Assembly: GCF_014645615.1 (NCBI RefSeq) | Contig: NZ_BMMB01000013.1 | Coordinates: 1-60,210 of the forward strand | Length of the DNA stretch: 60,210 bases | Direction of reading: 5' to 3' | Source of the DNA: Paenibacillus hunanensis | GTDB taxonomy: Bacteria; Bacillota; Bacilli; Paenibacillales; Paenibacillaceae | Shown: piece after piece, positions 42,663 to 51,884 of the stretch | How positions within the stretch are numbered: position 1 is the stretch's first letter | Layout of the letters: every line of letters begins with the position of its first letter | Position numbers and translations under genes: made by a program | The notes under the pieces: model-generated | The model's database searches: none | Seen by the model: the letters and a program-made list of their open reading frames with translations, nothing else | Told to the model about the DNA's origin: nothing

Positions 42663-43424
42663 TTAGTCCTTACGCGGACGCTCATGACGACGATCCAGTT
42701 CAGCCAGCACATCATCCAGTGGCAGCTTGCGCTCCTGTAGCAGCACGAGCAGGTGATAGATCAGATCGCTCACTTCATAGCGCAGCTCATCATTGTCACC
42801 ATTTTTGGCTGCAATGATCGTTTCGGCCGTTTCCTCGCCGACTTTTTTTAGAATCTTATCGATTCCTTTTTCAAATAAATACGTTGTGTATGCACCTTCT
42901 GGACGCTCTACATCACGCTCCGCAATCATTTGCTCTAGCTCGGCTAGAATAGCAAAACGATCTGTCGATGCCGCGGATGATGCTTGGTTGTCGGAAGATT
43001 CAAAGGTTGGCTTATTATCCACTTCATTCACCTCATTATAAAAGCAGCTTATTCGTCCCGTATGGCAGGCAGGCCCATTCGCCTCTACCCCTACGAGCAG
43101 TGTGTCTCCATCACAATCATAATACAGCGACGTAATGCGCTGGGTATTGCCGGATGTACCGCCCTTATGCCAGAACTCCTGGCGCGAACGGCTCCAGAAC
43201 CATGTATCGCCCGACTCTAGCGAGCGACGCAGTGATTCCTCGTTCATATAGGCCATCATCAGCACAAGTCGGCTGGACGCATCCTGTACGATAGCAGGTA
43301 CGAGTCCATCGCGATCCCATTTGATCGCTGCGACTAGCTCATCCCACGAATGAGATTGATGAAGGATTTCCTTTTGAAAGGTTGTATAATCGTTCGTTCC
43401 ATTATAATCGTTGGCTTGAGTCAT
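42663..43424 (-). CDS. hisI: bifunctional PR-AMP cyclohydrolase / PR-ATP diphosphatase HisIE
   Basis: 253 residues. N-terminal HisI domain: KWDRDGLVPAIVQDASSRLV, LMMAYMNEESL, SRSRQEFWHKGGTSGNTQ and the metal-binding DCDGDTLLV with CHTG. A linker of about 30 residues follows, then HisE: YTTYLFEKGIDKILKKVGEE, TAETIIAAKNGD and EVSDLIYHLLVLL. It carries out steps 2 and 3 of histidine synthesis. The ATG overlaps the hisF stop by one base (TAATG), so translation is coupled. An N-terminal extension of about 30 residues precedes the core. Confidence 0.95.
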   Translation of the reverse strand: MTQANDYNGTNDYTTFQKEILHQSHSWDELVAAIKWDRDGLVPAIVQDASSRLVLMMAYMNEESLRRSLESGDTWFWSRSRQEFWHKGGTSGNTQRITSLYYDCDGDTLLVGVEANGPACHTGRISCFYNEVNEVDNKPTFESSDNQASSAASTDRFAILAELEQMIAERDVERPEGAYTTYLFEKGIDKILKKVGEETAETIIAAKNGDNDELRYEVSDLIYHLLVLLQERKLPLDDVLAELDRRHERPRKD

Positions 43425-44182
43425 TAGCGAATCTCCACCCCTCCCGAGCGCAGCTCGGTTTTCAGCGCTGGAATCGAGATTTCCTTATAGTGAAAAATGG
43501 TCGCTGCCAGTCCGGCATCAGCTCCCGTTTGCTCGAACACATCCAGGAAATGCTCCGGCAAGCCTGCTCCACCGGAAGCGATCACCGGAATACGTACTGC
43601 CTCGCATACCGCACGCGTGAGCGGCAGATCGAAGCCATCCTTGGTGCCGTCTGCATCCATACTCGTCAGCAAAATCTCACCTGCACCGCGTTGCTCGACT
43701 TCTTTGACCCAATCCAGCGCCTTGATACCGGTCGATTTGCGTCCGCCATGCGTGTATACTTCCCACTCGCCCCATTCTTCATTAAAACGCGCATCGATCG
43801 CCACGACGATACATTGCGCGCCAAAGCGCTGCGAGCCCTCATTGATCAGCTGTGGATTCACGACTGCTGCCGTATTGATCCCGATCTTGTCGGCACCTGC
43901 ACGCAGAATCTTTTTCATATCGTCTACAGAGGAGATGCCTCCGCCGACAGTAAATGGAATCGAGATTTCCTCAGCAGTACGCCGTACGACCTCAACCATC
44001 GTTTCGCGCCCTTCCACTGATGCCGAAATATCGAGAAATACTAACTCATCCGCACCCTCGCGGTCATAGATCGCTGCCAGCTCTACCGGATCACCGGCAT
44101 CGCGCAGATTCACGAAGTTCACGCCTTTGACCACGCGTCCTTCCTTCACATCCAGACACGGAATAATTCGCTTTGCAAGCAT
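43424..44182 (-). CDS. hisF: imidazole glycerol phosphate synthase subunit HisF
   Basis: 252-residue TIM barrel cyclase. LAKRIIPCLDVKEGRVVKGV at the N-terminus, DISASVEGRETMVEVV, PFTVGGGISSVDDMKKIL and SMDADGTKDGFDL, with the two catalytic Asp at canonical places (CLDVK and DADGT). It uses ammonia from HisH to make imidazole glycerol phosphate and AICAR. ATG 44182 has AGGAGGAG upstream. It lies between hisA and hisIE with short spacing. Confidence 0.97.
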   Translation of the reverse strand: MLAKRIIPCLDVKEGRVVKGVNFVNLRDAGDPVELAAIYDREGADELVFLDISASVEGRETMVEVVRRTAEEISIPFTVGGGISSVDDMKKILRAGADKIGINTAAVVNPQLINEGSQRFGAQCIVVAIDARFNEEWGEWEVYTHGGRKSTGIKALDWVKEVEQRGAGEILLTSMDADGTKDGFDLPLTRAVCEAVRIPVIASGGAGLPEHFLDVFEQTGADAGLAATIFHYKEISIPALKTELRSGGVEIR

Positions 44183-44209
44183 GAATGCTCCTCCTCTCCT
44201 GCCCGATGA

Positions 44210-44941
44210 TTAGCGCACCTTGAGTAGCGCGTCCTGTAGATCAATTTTACCTGTATAGATTGCTTTGCCTACAATGGCGCCGCTAATGCCCTCGGCTTGA
44301 CGCTCTGCCAGACGGATCAGATCATCTAGCACGGTTACGCCGCCCGATGCGATCACGCCTTTACCAGATGCTTTAGCAATCGAAGCAATCGCTTCAATAT
44401 TCGGCCCCTGCATCATGCCATCACGCGAAATATCGGTAAAAATAAATGTCTCTGCACCCTTAGTAGCCAGCTCCTTGGCAAGCTCCTCGGCCTTCACCTC
44501 GGACGTTTCCAGCCAGCCGCGCGTAGCTACATATCCATTGCGCGCATCGATACCGATTGCTACACGGTCACCGTAGGTGCCCAGTACCGCTTCGGTAAAT
44601 GCACGATCCTCAATGGCTGCTGTGCCAAGGATGACACGACTTACACCGAGACCGATCAATTGCTCTACATCAGCAAGCGTACGCAGTCCACCGCCGAGCT
44701 GAACAGGCACCTGCACACTGCTAGCAATACGTCCGATCAGCTCGTGATTGACCGGATGCCCTGCTTTGGCTCCATCCAGATCGACCAGATGCACAAATTG
44801 TGCGCCCTGCTCCACAAAGCCCTTTGCGACCGCTAATGGATCATCGTTATAGACAGTTTCCTGATTATAATCACCCTGGATCAGACGCACACAGCGACCA
44901 CCACGGATATCAATTGCCGGATAGATTGTAAACGAAGACAA
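44210..44941 (-). CDS. hisA: ProFAR isomerase HisA
   Basis: 243-residue half-barrel repeat enzyme homologous to HisF. FTIYPAIDIRGGRCVRLIQG with catalytic Asp, HLVDLDGAKAG, VQLGGGLRTLADVEQLI and FTDISRDGMMQGPN with the second Asp. TTG start at 44941 with AAGGGGG 8 nt upstream. It is preceded by about 250 bp without a gene (44942-45193), more than between other his genes; a secondary promoter or RNA element may lie there, but none was recognised. Confidence 0.96.
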   Translation of the reverse strand: MSSFTIYPAIDIRGGRCVRLIQGDYNQETVYNDDPLAVAKGFVEQGAQFVHLVDLDGAKAGHPVNHELIGRIASSVQVPVQLGGGLRTLADVEQLIGLGVSRVILGTAAIEDRAFTEAVLGTYGDRVAIGIDARNGYVATRGWLETSEVKAEELAKELATKGAETFIFTDISRDGMMQGPNIEAIASIAKASGKGVIASGGVTVLDDLIRLAERQAEGISGAIVGKAIYTGKIDLQDALLKVR

Positions 44942-45193
44942 TGTGCTTCCCCCTTATATATGCGGAACGGATATGCTGCTATCCCTGACCGCTTCAAATG
45001 CGAGCTTTCATCCTGATGATGACATCGTATGGACTTTATACTGAACAGCTATTATTCTCCATAGAGCAAAAAATTACATGCAATATAAAAAGCTTACGTG
45101 CGATATTTGAACGCTAGATTTCGAAAAAAGTATCCAAATACCGATCCATGTTATCCATCACTTCACTATTTTATTTATTACTTTAACGTTTTT

Positions 45194-45823
45194 TTACTTT
45201 ACTCGTTCGCCTACACAGAGAGCGAGGAAATTACGCAGCAGCAGCTTGCCCAGCTCACCGCTCTTCTCCGGGTGGAACTGCATACCGTACACATTATTGC
45301 GCCCGACAATTGCCGTCACCTGCTGACCGCCATACTCTGTCACCGCGATCAGATCGTCCTGCTGAGCCGGCAATACATGATATGAATGTACAAAGTACGC
45401 ATGACCGGCATACAGATCACGTACCAGCGCATGGTCTGGCTGCTTGTACTCCAGCTGGTTCCAGCCCATATGCGGCACCTTGTAATCACCCTCAGCAAAG
45501 CGTACAACACGACCTGGTAAAATATCCAGCCCCTGATGGATACCGTATTCCTCGCCTTCGGTAAACAACAGCTGCATTCCGAGGCAAATGCCGAGCAGCG
45601 GCTTCCCACTATCGGCCACCTCATGCACGATATGATCCATACCACCTTCGCGAATATGGTTCATCGCATCACCAAAGGCGCCCACACCTGGCAAAATCAC
45701 ACCTTCTGCCGCTAGAATCTCTTCGCGATCCCCTGTGATCGTGTAATCATAGCCAAGACGCTCAATCGCCTTGCTGACACTGTGCAGATTGCCAATGCCA
45801 TAGTCTACAATTGCAATCGCCAT
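45194..45823 (-). CDS. hisH: imidazole glycerol phosphate synthase glutaminase HisH
   Basis: 209-residue class-I glutamine amidotransferase. AIVDYGIGNLHSVSKAIERL at the N-terminus, LPGVGAFGDAMN, the nucleophile Cys in LLGICLGMQLLF, and His/Glu of the triad in YGMQFHPEKSGELG. It supplies ammonia to HisF. ATG 45823 starts 3 bp after the hisB stop, with its AAGGGGGTG binding site in the end of hisB. Confidence 0.97.
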   Translation of the reverse strand: MAIAIVDYGIGNLHSVSKAIERLGYDYTITGDREEILAAEGVILPGVGAFGDAMNHIREGGMDHIVHEVADSGKPLLGICLGMQLLFTEGEEYGIHQGLDILPGRVVRFAEGDYKVPHMGWNQLEYKQPDHALVRDLYAGHAYFVHSYHVLPAQQDDLIAVTEYGGQQVTAIVGRNNVYGMQFHPEKSGELGKLLLRNFLALCVGERVK

Positions 45824-45826
45824 ACT

Positions 45827-46432
45827 TTACAGCACCCCCTTCGTCGAAGGTACTCCTGTCACACGCGGATCGATCGACGTTGCTTCATCAATGGCACGTC
45901 CCAGTGCCTTGAAGACCGCTTCGATCATATGGTGTGTATTTTTGCCGTAATGCACGATCACATGGAGCGTAATACGTGCTTCCAGTGCCAGCTTCCACAG
46001 GAACTCATGCACCAGTTCTACCTGAAAGCTCCCTACCTGCGAGGATGGATATTCTGCACGGTACTCAAAGTGCGGACGGTTACTCACATCGATCACAACC
46101 TGAGCGAGCGCCTCATCCATCGGAATGAACACATTCGCATAGCGCTTAATGCCGCGCTTGTCGCCGAGCGCTTCACGCAGCGTTTGTCCCAGGCAGATAC
46201 CGATATCCTCTACCGTGTGGTGATCATCGATCTCGATATCCCCCTGCGCCTTCACACTCAGATCAAAATGCCCGTGCTTGGTGAACAGATCCAGCATATG
46301 ATTCAGAAACGGCACATCTGTCTCGATCTCTGCCTGTCCTGTACCATCCACCTGCAAAGCGAGCTGGATATTCGTTTCGTTCGTTTTGCGGCTAATCTCC
46401 GCGCGGCGTACTTGTTCATTTTCCGTTGTCAT
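45827..46432 (-). CDS. hisB: imidazoleglycerol-phosphate dehydratase HisB
   Basis: 201 residues, the monofunctional form. Family motifs: FLNHMLDLFTKHGHFDLSVK, DDHHTVEDIGICLGQTLREA and HEFLWKLALEA, with the two metal-binding His groups (FLNHML and DDHHTVED, and a further HVIVHYGKNTHHMIEA). It has no phosphatase domain, so HisJ provides histidinol phosphatase. ATG 46432 has GGGGGAG upstream. Confidence 0.97.
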   Translation of the reverse strand: MTTENEQVRRAEISRKTNETNIQLALQVDGTGQAEIETDVPFLNHMLDLFTKHGHFDLSVKAQGDIEIDDHHTVEDIGICLGQTLREALGDKRGIKRYANVFIPMDEALAQVVIDVSNRPHFEYRAEYPSSQVGSFQVELVHEFLWKLALEARITLHVIVHYGKNTHHMIEAVFKALGRAIDEATSIDPRVTGVPSTKGVL

Positions 46433-46521
46433 AAGGCTACTCCCCCAGCTTGTTTATAATAAGTGTCCCAATCGGACGTAGATTCGCTTCTATAGATATA
46501 TAGAGAATGTCTATTTATTCG

Positions 46522-47808
46522 TTAGTTGCCTTCCTGCTCCAGACGAATCTCGATCGCACGTGCATGACCTTCCAGCCCTTCATGACGCGCCAGCTCCATA
46601 ATCGTCCCTCCATTAGCAAGCAACGCTTCCTTGCTGTAGTAGATCATGCTTGATTTTTTAATAAAATCATCCACATCTACCGGTGATGAGAAGCGTGCTG
46701 TTCCGTTGGTTGGAATGATATGGTTCGGGCCAGCAAAATAATCACCGACCGGTTCCGAGCTATAAGGCCCGAGGAAAATGGCGCCGGCATTTTCGATTCG
46801 ACCGAGAATATTCATCGGCTGCTTAACCATAATTTCCAGATGCTCAGGCGCCAATCGGTTCACAACCGCGATGCCTTCATCCAGTGTATCGGTCAAAATG
46901 ACCGCACCATAGCTTTCTACCGAAGCCGCTGCAATCTCGCGCCGTGGTAAAGTCTCCAGCTGACGCTGTACCTCCACAGACACCTTATCTGCCAGCTCAC
47001 GCGAATCAGTCACCAGAATGGCTGACGCCATCTCATCATGCTCTGCCTGTGACAGTAGATCCGCAGCCACATAGGCTGGATTAGCCTGCTCATCCGCAAG
47101 CACTACGATCTCACTTGGGCCAGCGATACTGTCGATATCGACGATGCCGTACACCTCACGCTTGGCAAGCGCGACATAGATATTACCAGGACCACAGATT
47201 TTATCTACAGGCTCAATCGTTTCGGTTCCATAGGCGAGTGCAGCGATCGCCTGCGCCCCACCAATGCGGTATATTTCGGTAACGCCCGCTTCCGCAGCAG
47301 TTACGAGAATATACGGATCGATCCCTTCACGTCCGCCTGTAGCAGGCGGCGTAACCATCACAATCTCCGGTACCCCTGCCACCTGTGCAGGAATGACATT
47401 CATCAGTACAGAGGAAGGATAAGCCGCTTTTCCACCGGGTACATACACGCCTACTCGCTTGAGTGGTCGAATGATCTGACCAAGCAGACTGCCATCTGGC
47501 TGTAGATCCATCCACGAATTACGCTTTTGCTTCTGATGGAACTGGCGAATATTATGTGCCGCCTGTGTAATCGCCTCGATAAAAGAAGGCTCGACATGCG
47601 CATAGGCAGCTTGAAGCTCTTCATCCGTAACACGAAGGCGCTCAGTCGTCAGCTCGGTACGATCGAACTGCGCAGTATAACGCAGCAGAGCGAGATCGCC
47701 TTCATTTTTAATATCCTGAACAATTTGCTTTACAGCGGCATTTTGCTCTGGCGAGCCGTACTCCACCTCACGGCGCAGATCAAAATCCTGTGCAGCTACG
47801 ATTTTCAA
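46522..47808 (-). CDS. hisD: histidinol dehydrogenase HisD
   Basis: 428-residue zinc enzyme that oxidises histidinol to histidine in two steps with NAD. Motifs: RVGVYVPGGKAAYPSSVLMN, CGPGNIYVALAKREVYG, DLLSQAEHDEMASAILVT and NAGAIFLGPYSSEPVGDY, GPNHIIPT. Conserved Gln, His and Asp zinc ligands are in these stretches. The TTG start at 47808 has AAAGGAGAG upstream. It follows hisG by about 140 bp. Confidence 0.97.
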   Translation of the reverse strand: MKIVAAQDFDLRREVEYGSPEQNAAVKQIVQDIKNEGDLALLRYTAQFDRTELTTERLRVTDEELQAAYAHVEPSFIEAITQAAHNIRQFHQKQKRNSWMDLQPDGSLLGQIIRPLKRVGVYVPGGKAAYPSSVLMNVIPAQVAGVPEIVMVTPPATGGREGIDPYILVTAAEAGVTEIYRIGGAQAIAALAYGTETIEPVDKICGPGNIYVALAKREVYGIVDIDSIAGPSEIVVLADEQANPAYVAADLLSQAEHDEMASAILVTDSRELADKVSVEVQRQLETLPRREIAAASVESYGAVILTDTLDEGIAVVNRLAPEHLEIMVKQPMNILGRIENAGAIFLGPYSSEPVGDYFAGPNHIIPTNGTARFSSPVDVDDFIKKSSMIYYSKEALLANGGTIMELARHEGLEGHARAIEIRLEQEGN

Positions 47809-47950
47809 GCTAATCTCTCCTTTACTCCATCCGCTCTATAATGATACTGCTCTACATGGATATGGATCAGTCATTTCGTATAGGGTGTAGCATATAGCTG
47901 TAATCTTTAATTTGTAACCTGTGATCTGTCATGCAGTGGAACTCGTCCAT

Positions 47951-48586
47951 TTATAACGAAGGCTGTACAATGACCTTTTGCAGGGTATCACACAGCTGCT
48001 GAATTTCTTCGTTTTTCATCCGGTAGCTAACCCGATTCGCAATCAGGCGACTCGTAATACCGAACAATTCCTCCAGCTCCACGAGTCCATTTTCACGTAG
48101 CGTTTGACCCGTTTCCACCATATCGACGATACGATCTGCGAGACCGATCATAGGTGCTAGCTCGATCGAGCCGTTCAGCTTGATCACTTCCACCTGCTGT
48201 CCGCGCTCGCGGAAATATTGTGAAGCCACATTCGGATATTTGGTCGCCACGCGCTGCTGAATGCCGGGCTCCCAGTCCGGTAAAGCAATAACCGACATGC
48301 GGCATCGTGCAATACCGAGATCCAGTAGCTCGTACACGTCACGGTTTTCTTCCATTAATACATCCTTACCAACGATACCGATATCCGCTACACCGTGCTC
48401 GACATAGATCGGTACATCAACCGGCTTGGCGAGAATGAACTCCATTCCAAGCTCAGGCAGCTCTACGATCAGCTTACGTGATTCGTCGACATCTGTAGGA
48501 ATTGGAATCCCTGCTTCACGGAATAGCTCGGCTGCTTTTTTATAAATACGCCCTTTGGGCATAGCTACTTTTAAAATCTGGCTCAT
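47951..48586 (-). CDS. hisG: ATP phosphoribosyltransferase, short form HisG
   Basis: 211 residues, the short HisG that needs HisZ for activity and feedback by histidine. Motifs: LKVAMPKGRIYKKAAELFRE, PVDVPIYVEHGVADIGIVGK and the PRPP-binding EVIKLNGSIELAPMIGLADR, which is followed by IVDMVETGQTLRENGLVEL. It starts the pathway from PRPP and ATP. ATG 48586 has AGGGAGA upstream. It lies 63 bp after hisZ. Confidence 0.97.
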   Translation of the reverse strand: MSQILKVAMPKGRIYKKAAELFREAGIPIPTDVDESRKLIVELPELGMEFILAKPVDVPIYVEHGVADIGIVGKDVLMEENRDVYELLDLGIARCRMSVIALPDWEPGIQQRVATKYPNVASQYFRERGQQVEVIKLNGSIELAPMIGLADRIVDMVETGQTLRENGLVELEELFGITSRLIANRVSYRMKNEEIQQLCDTLQKVIVQPSL

Positions 48587-48649
48587 CAGGTACGCATCTC
48601 CCTGTTCTAATTTTTGCCTGATGGCATGATGGTCTACAGGCTGGCTCCC

Positions 48650-49834
48650 TTAGCCCAGCACTGGCTTGCCGCCAGTAAAACGAATAATCTCTCGATAGCC
48701 GATACGCGCTGCTTCAGCCTCATCAAGGGCAGCTCCGTATTCGGTAACAACCATATGCCCTTCCCCGCGAAGCTGCGCCGCTCTAACAAATGCTTCATGT
48801 CGACTGGACTCATCATATACGATCAATACAGGCTGCGGCTGCTCCGGTACAGGCAATTGTACGCCGTCCAGAATACGATTGGTTTTGAGTGCAAAGCCCG
48901 TCGCTGCCAGCGGACGCCCAAACTGTGCTAGCAGATTATCATAACGACCACCGCTGCATACCGGGAAGCCCAGTTCAGCTGCATAGCCCTCGAACACCAT
49001 GCCTGTATAGTAGGAAAAATTACCGATCATCGTCAGATCGATCATCACATAGTCCGACATGCCGTACGCTTCCAGCACCTCCCACACCTTGCACAGATGA
49101 CGAATCGCATCGGCAGCCTGCGGGTTACTGCTAATCTCTAATGCCTGCTCACAGATATCCTGTGCGCCGCGTAGTCGAAGCAGGCCTTCCAGCTCCTGAC
49201 GCTGCTCTGCGGATAGCTTGAAGCTTGTCAGCTGCTCACGGAAACCAACAAAATCACGATTCAGCAAGCGATCCTTGAGTGCCTCCTGCTTGTCCGGCTG
49301 CTCCGGTAACGCTTCATCCAGCAGGCCGCTCAAGAAGCCAACATGACCGAGTGAAATCTGAAAATTTTGTACGCCTGCTGCCTGTAGAGAAGCAATCGCC
49401 AGCGCAATAACCTCTGCATCACCCTCTGGTGAATCTACACCGACCAGCTCGGCACCGGTCTGGAAAAACTCTGCTTCTCGTCCAGCTTCCTCTTCAATCG
49501 AGCGGAACACATTCGCATGATACGCCAGGCGTACAGGCAATGTCTCCTGTTGCAGCAAAGAACCCATCACGCGCGCGATCGGAGTCGTCATATCTGAGCG
49601 CAGCACCATCGTGGTTCCACGATTGTTGAGCATTTTATATAGCTTGCTATCGGAGGTGGAGCTTGCCACACCTACCGTATCGTAATATTCAAGAGTTGGA
49701 GTAATAATCTGCCGATATCCCCAGCGAGACATACAATCAATAACATTGCGTTCGATATAACGCAGCTTGGACACGACGTGCGGCAAATAATCACGCACCC
49801 CAATCGGCTTTTCAAATCCTTTCGGCTTGGACAA
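48650..49834 (-). CDS. hisZ: ATP phosphoribosyltransferase regulatory subunit HisZ
   Basis: 394 residues from TTG 49834, chosen because AGAGGTG lies 6 nt upstream and the protein then begins at SKPKGFEKPIGVRDYLP. It is a histidyl-tRNA synthetase-like paralogue without the full aminoacylation motifs: TPTLEYYDTVG, VLRSDMTTPIARVMG, EFFQTGAELVGVDSPEGDAE and FEGYAAELGFPVCSGGRYDN. It joins HisG into a hetero-octamer. First gene of the his operon; its promoter lies upstream in 49835-50133, but no confident -35/-10 or T-box was recognised. Confidence 0.96.
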   Translation of the reverse strand: MSKPKGFEKPIGVRDYLPHVVSKLRYIERNVIDCMSRWGYRQIITPTLEYYDTVGVASSTSDSKLYKMLNNRGTTMVLRSDMTTPIARVMGSLLQQETLPVRLAYHANVFRSIEEEAGREAEFFQTGAELVGVDSPEGDAEVIALAIASLQAAGVQNFQISLGHVGFLSGLLDEALPEQPDKQEALKDRLLNRDFVGFREQLTSFKLSAEQRQELEGLLRLRGAQDICEQALEISSNPQAADAIRHLCKVWEVLEAYGMSDYVMIDLTMIGNFSYYTGMVFEGYAAELGFPVCSGGRYDNLLAQFGRPLAATGFALKTNRILDGVQLPVPEQPQPVLIVYDESSRHEAFVRAAQLRGEGHMVVTEYGAALDEAEAARIGYREIIRFTGGKPVLG

Positions 49835-50133
49835 GACGTTCACCTCTGACTGGATTATAAATTTCACGGTATAGATTAATCATTGTTTTATATTTTAACA
49901 CATTAAAGTGGTGCTTTGCTAATAAAGTAAAGGATATTTGATATCTTATCATAATCCGCCCAGCATCGTCAATTCAGTTGGGATTGGCATGATCCGGTGG
50001 GAAATGAAAAGAAATAAACAGCTCTCGTCGCCATCACTACCTTTATTGTTACCCGTTATTCCCCTCTACTACATTCGCCTTCCAACGCCTGGAATCCTGT
50101 TCAGCTCTATAGCGTCCCACACACAGCATCGAC

Positions 50134-50238
50134 CACTTTGCACTTTGCACTCTGCACTCTGCACTCTGCACTCTGCACTCTGCACTCTGCACTCTGCACT
50201 CTGCACTCTGCACTCTGCACTCTGCACTCTGCACTCTG
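50134..50238. repeat. 15-copy heptamer tandem repeat
   Basis: 105 bp made of 15 perfect-register heptamers: two CACTTTG units followed by thirteen identical CACTCTG units. It lies between the 3' end of the acyltransferase gene and the hisZ start. A 7-bp unit cycles through all frames, so apparent open frames through it (ALCTLHS-type repeats) are artefacts. It is not CRISPR, having no spacers. Such arrays can change copy number by slippage. Confidence 0.95.
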
Positions 50239-50273
50239 CACAAGTGATGATCTCGAACACCGCCCTATACAAA

Positions 50274-50312
50274 CAAGCCCCGATATTCCATCATCAGAAT
50301 ATCAGGGCTTGC
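50274..50312 (-). terminator. hairpin after the acyltransferase gene
   Basis: AAGCCCCGATATTC pairs with GAATATCAGGGCTT with one mismatch. On the minus strand the following T-stretch (GTTTGT) is weak, so it is a probable terminator rather than a strong one. Confidence 0.6.
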
Positions 50313-50456
50313 CTGAGCTACTACCTCCCGTAGCTACTTATATCATTATTCATTATCGATTACAGCGTACTTCATTTGTTGTTTCAACAAATATGTACAC
50401 ACGTACACGTCTTATTTTGCCCTTTCCATCCTGCTGCCACAGCGGAAAGAGACAAT

Positions 50457-51665
50457 CTAAGGCATCGTACGTTGAACCACTTTCGGCTGGCGGCGCTGTT
50501 TACGTTGCAATTTCCGTTTGCGGTGTCGTCCAGATAGCGAGTATGGAATGCTGCCCAGCAATACCCATGAAGACGAAAAGCGACGGAACAGAAACTGTAC
50601 CAGTAATGCAGACAGAACAAGCGCCAGTATCAGACCACTGTAGATCCATATAAAGTAAGCCAGTGGGCCCAGCGTGAACCATGACTTGGTATCGCGATAA
50701 TACGCTAAAATGAACGGATGCACTAAATAAATCGCAAACGACAACTCACCCAGTCGCCGCAGCACAGCCAAAATCACTTTCGGTGCAATACGATTCACAA
50801 TAAATGCCGCCTGGAACAGTACAAGTGACGATAACATCGTATACACATTCCACAACAGCTCATACCAGAGCGAATCAAACCAGTGATCCGTCATCCGTGA
50901 ATCATACCAGATTTGGACATAGAGTAGCCCTGTAGCCAGCCAGCTTATCCATAATACAGCCGTAACGAGCTTCAGATTCCCATTCATATCCTTCCAGCGT
51001 GTCATGACCCATTGTCGGAATGGCTTAAAATAGATCGCTACAAACGCACCCAGCATATAATAAGCAAAATATGAAAAAGCAATACTGCCCTTATTTGCAT
51101 ACTGAAATTCATACTTGTTCCAGAATACCCATGCCCACTGCACAGCCAGACCGATCACAATCGCCCAGCGTGCCATCCAGCGCTGATTTTTCAGCAGCAC
51201 GAGCATTAACGGGAACAAAATATAAAATTGAACACTAATAAATACAAAATAAAGATGCGTCCATGCAGTACCACTAAATATCGCATCCACATAGTCACGC
51301 AATAGTAATAGGATAGGCTCACCCAGTAGCCCACGCGTATATAACTTATAAAATAAATACAATGCCGAGATCAAGATATACGGCAACAAAATATACAGAA
51401 TCCGCTTTTTATAAAAGCTCGAAATCAGCTTGCCTGTTAATGGGCGATCAAAATAATTATAAAACAGCACAAAGCTGCTTAAAAAAATAAAAGCAGGTGT
51501 ACCATACTTGAACATTAAATTCAGAAAATTAAACACATAATAAATAGACGTATCTACAGCATCAATCGTCGCATCCGATGTAGCATGCACATGCAATACG
51601 CCAATGATCGCTAACGCACGAAAAAAATCAAGCTGTGGCAGCCGCTCCTTTTGTAGTCGATCCAC
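50457..51665 (-). CDS. membrane acyltransferase (acyltransferase 3 family)
   Basis: 402 residues with about ten hydrophobic helices, typical of the acyltransferase 3/OafA/WecH group that O-acetylates surface polymers. The N-terminus LPQLDFFRALAIIGVLHVHA contains the motif R-A-x-A-I-x-x-V-x-x-H with a catalytic His, and later LGELSFAIYLVHPFILAYY. A basic tail follows (RKRKLQRKQRRQ). GTG start at 51665 with AAGGGGA upstream. The target (wall teichoic acid, exopolysaccharide or peptidoglycan) cannot be read from the sequence. It is inserted between yvoF-like and hisZ genes, which adjoin in B. subtilis. Confidence 0.88.
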   Translation of the reverse strand: MDRLQKERLPQLDFFRALAIIGVLHVHATSDATIDAVDTSIYYVFNFLNLMFKYGTPAFIFLSSFVLFYNYFDRPLTGKLISSFYKKRILYILLPYILISALYLFYKLYTRGLLGEPILLLLRDYVDAIFSGTAWTHLYFVFISVQFYILFPLMLVLLKNQRWMARWAIVIGLAVQWAWVFWNKYEFQYANKGSIAFSYFAYYMLGAFVAIYFKPFRQWVMTRWKDMNGNLKLVTAVLWISWLATGLLYVQIWYDSRMTDHWFDSLWYELLWNVYTMLSSLVLFQAAFIVNRIAPKVILAVLRRLGELSFAIYLVHPFILAYYRDTKSWFTLGPLAYFIWIYSGLILALVLSALLVQFLFRRFSSSWVLLGSIPYSLSGRHRKRKLQRKQRRQPKVVQRTMP

Positions 51666-51884
51666 TATCCAAACATCCCCTTACATCTATAATGGCACAA
51701 CCGATCACTACCCTATCTTCCCGAGGCTTGTCCCTTCCCATAGAGAGCAGATGCAACTTGTACCATAATAATGTCAGTCCGACATGCTACTGGCTGAAGA
51801 ATTCGATTCTCCAGCCAGTGATGCCGATAGTCGATATACGCTATATCTATATTATGCTTTATTACCCACACGTAATCACTCTGA

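Noticed and set aside
49835..50133. T-box or histidine attenuator upstream of hisZ
   Set aside because: No T-box core, specifier loop or His-rich leader peptide was seen.
50134..50238. Possible CRISPR array
   Set aside because: The units are 7 bp, directly adjacent and without spacers; no cas gene is nearby.
50049..50653. Open frames with ALCTLHS- or QSAECRV-type repeats
   Set aside because: They are translations of the 7-bp tandem repeat, which stays open in several frames; no ribosome binding site or protein family supports them.
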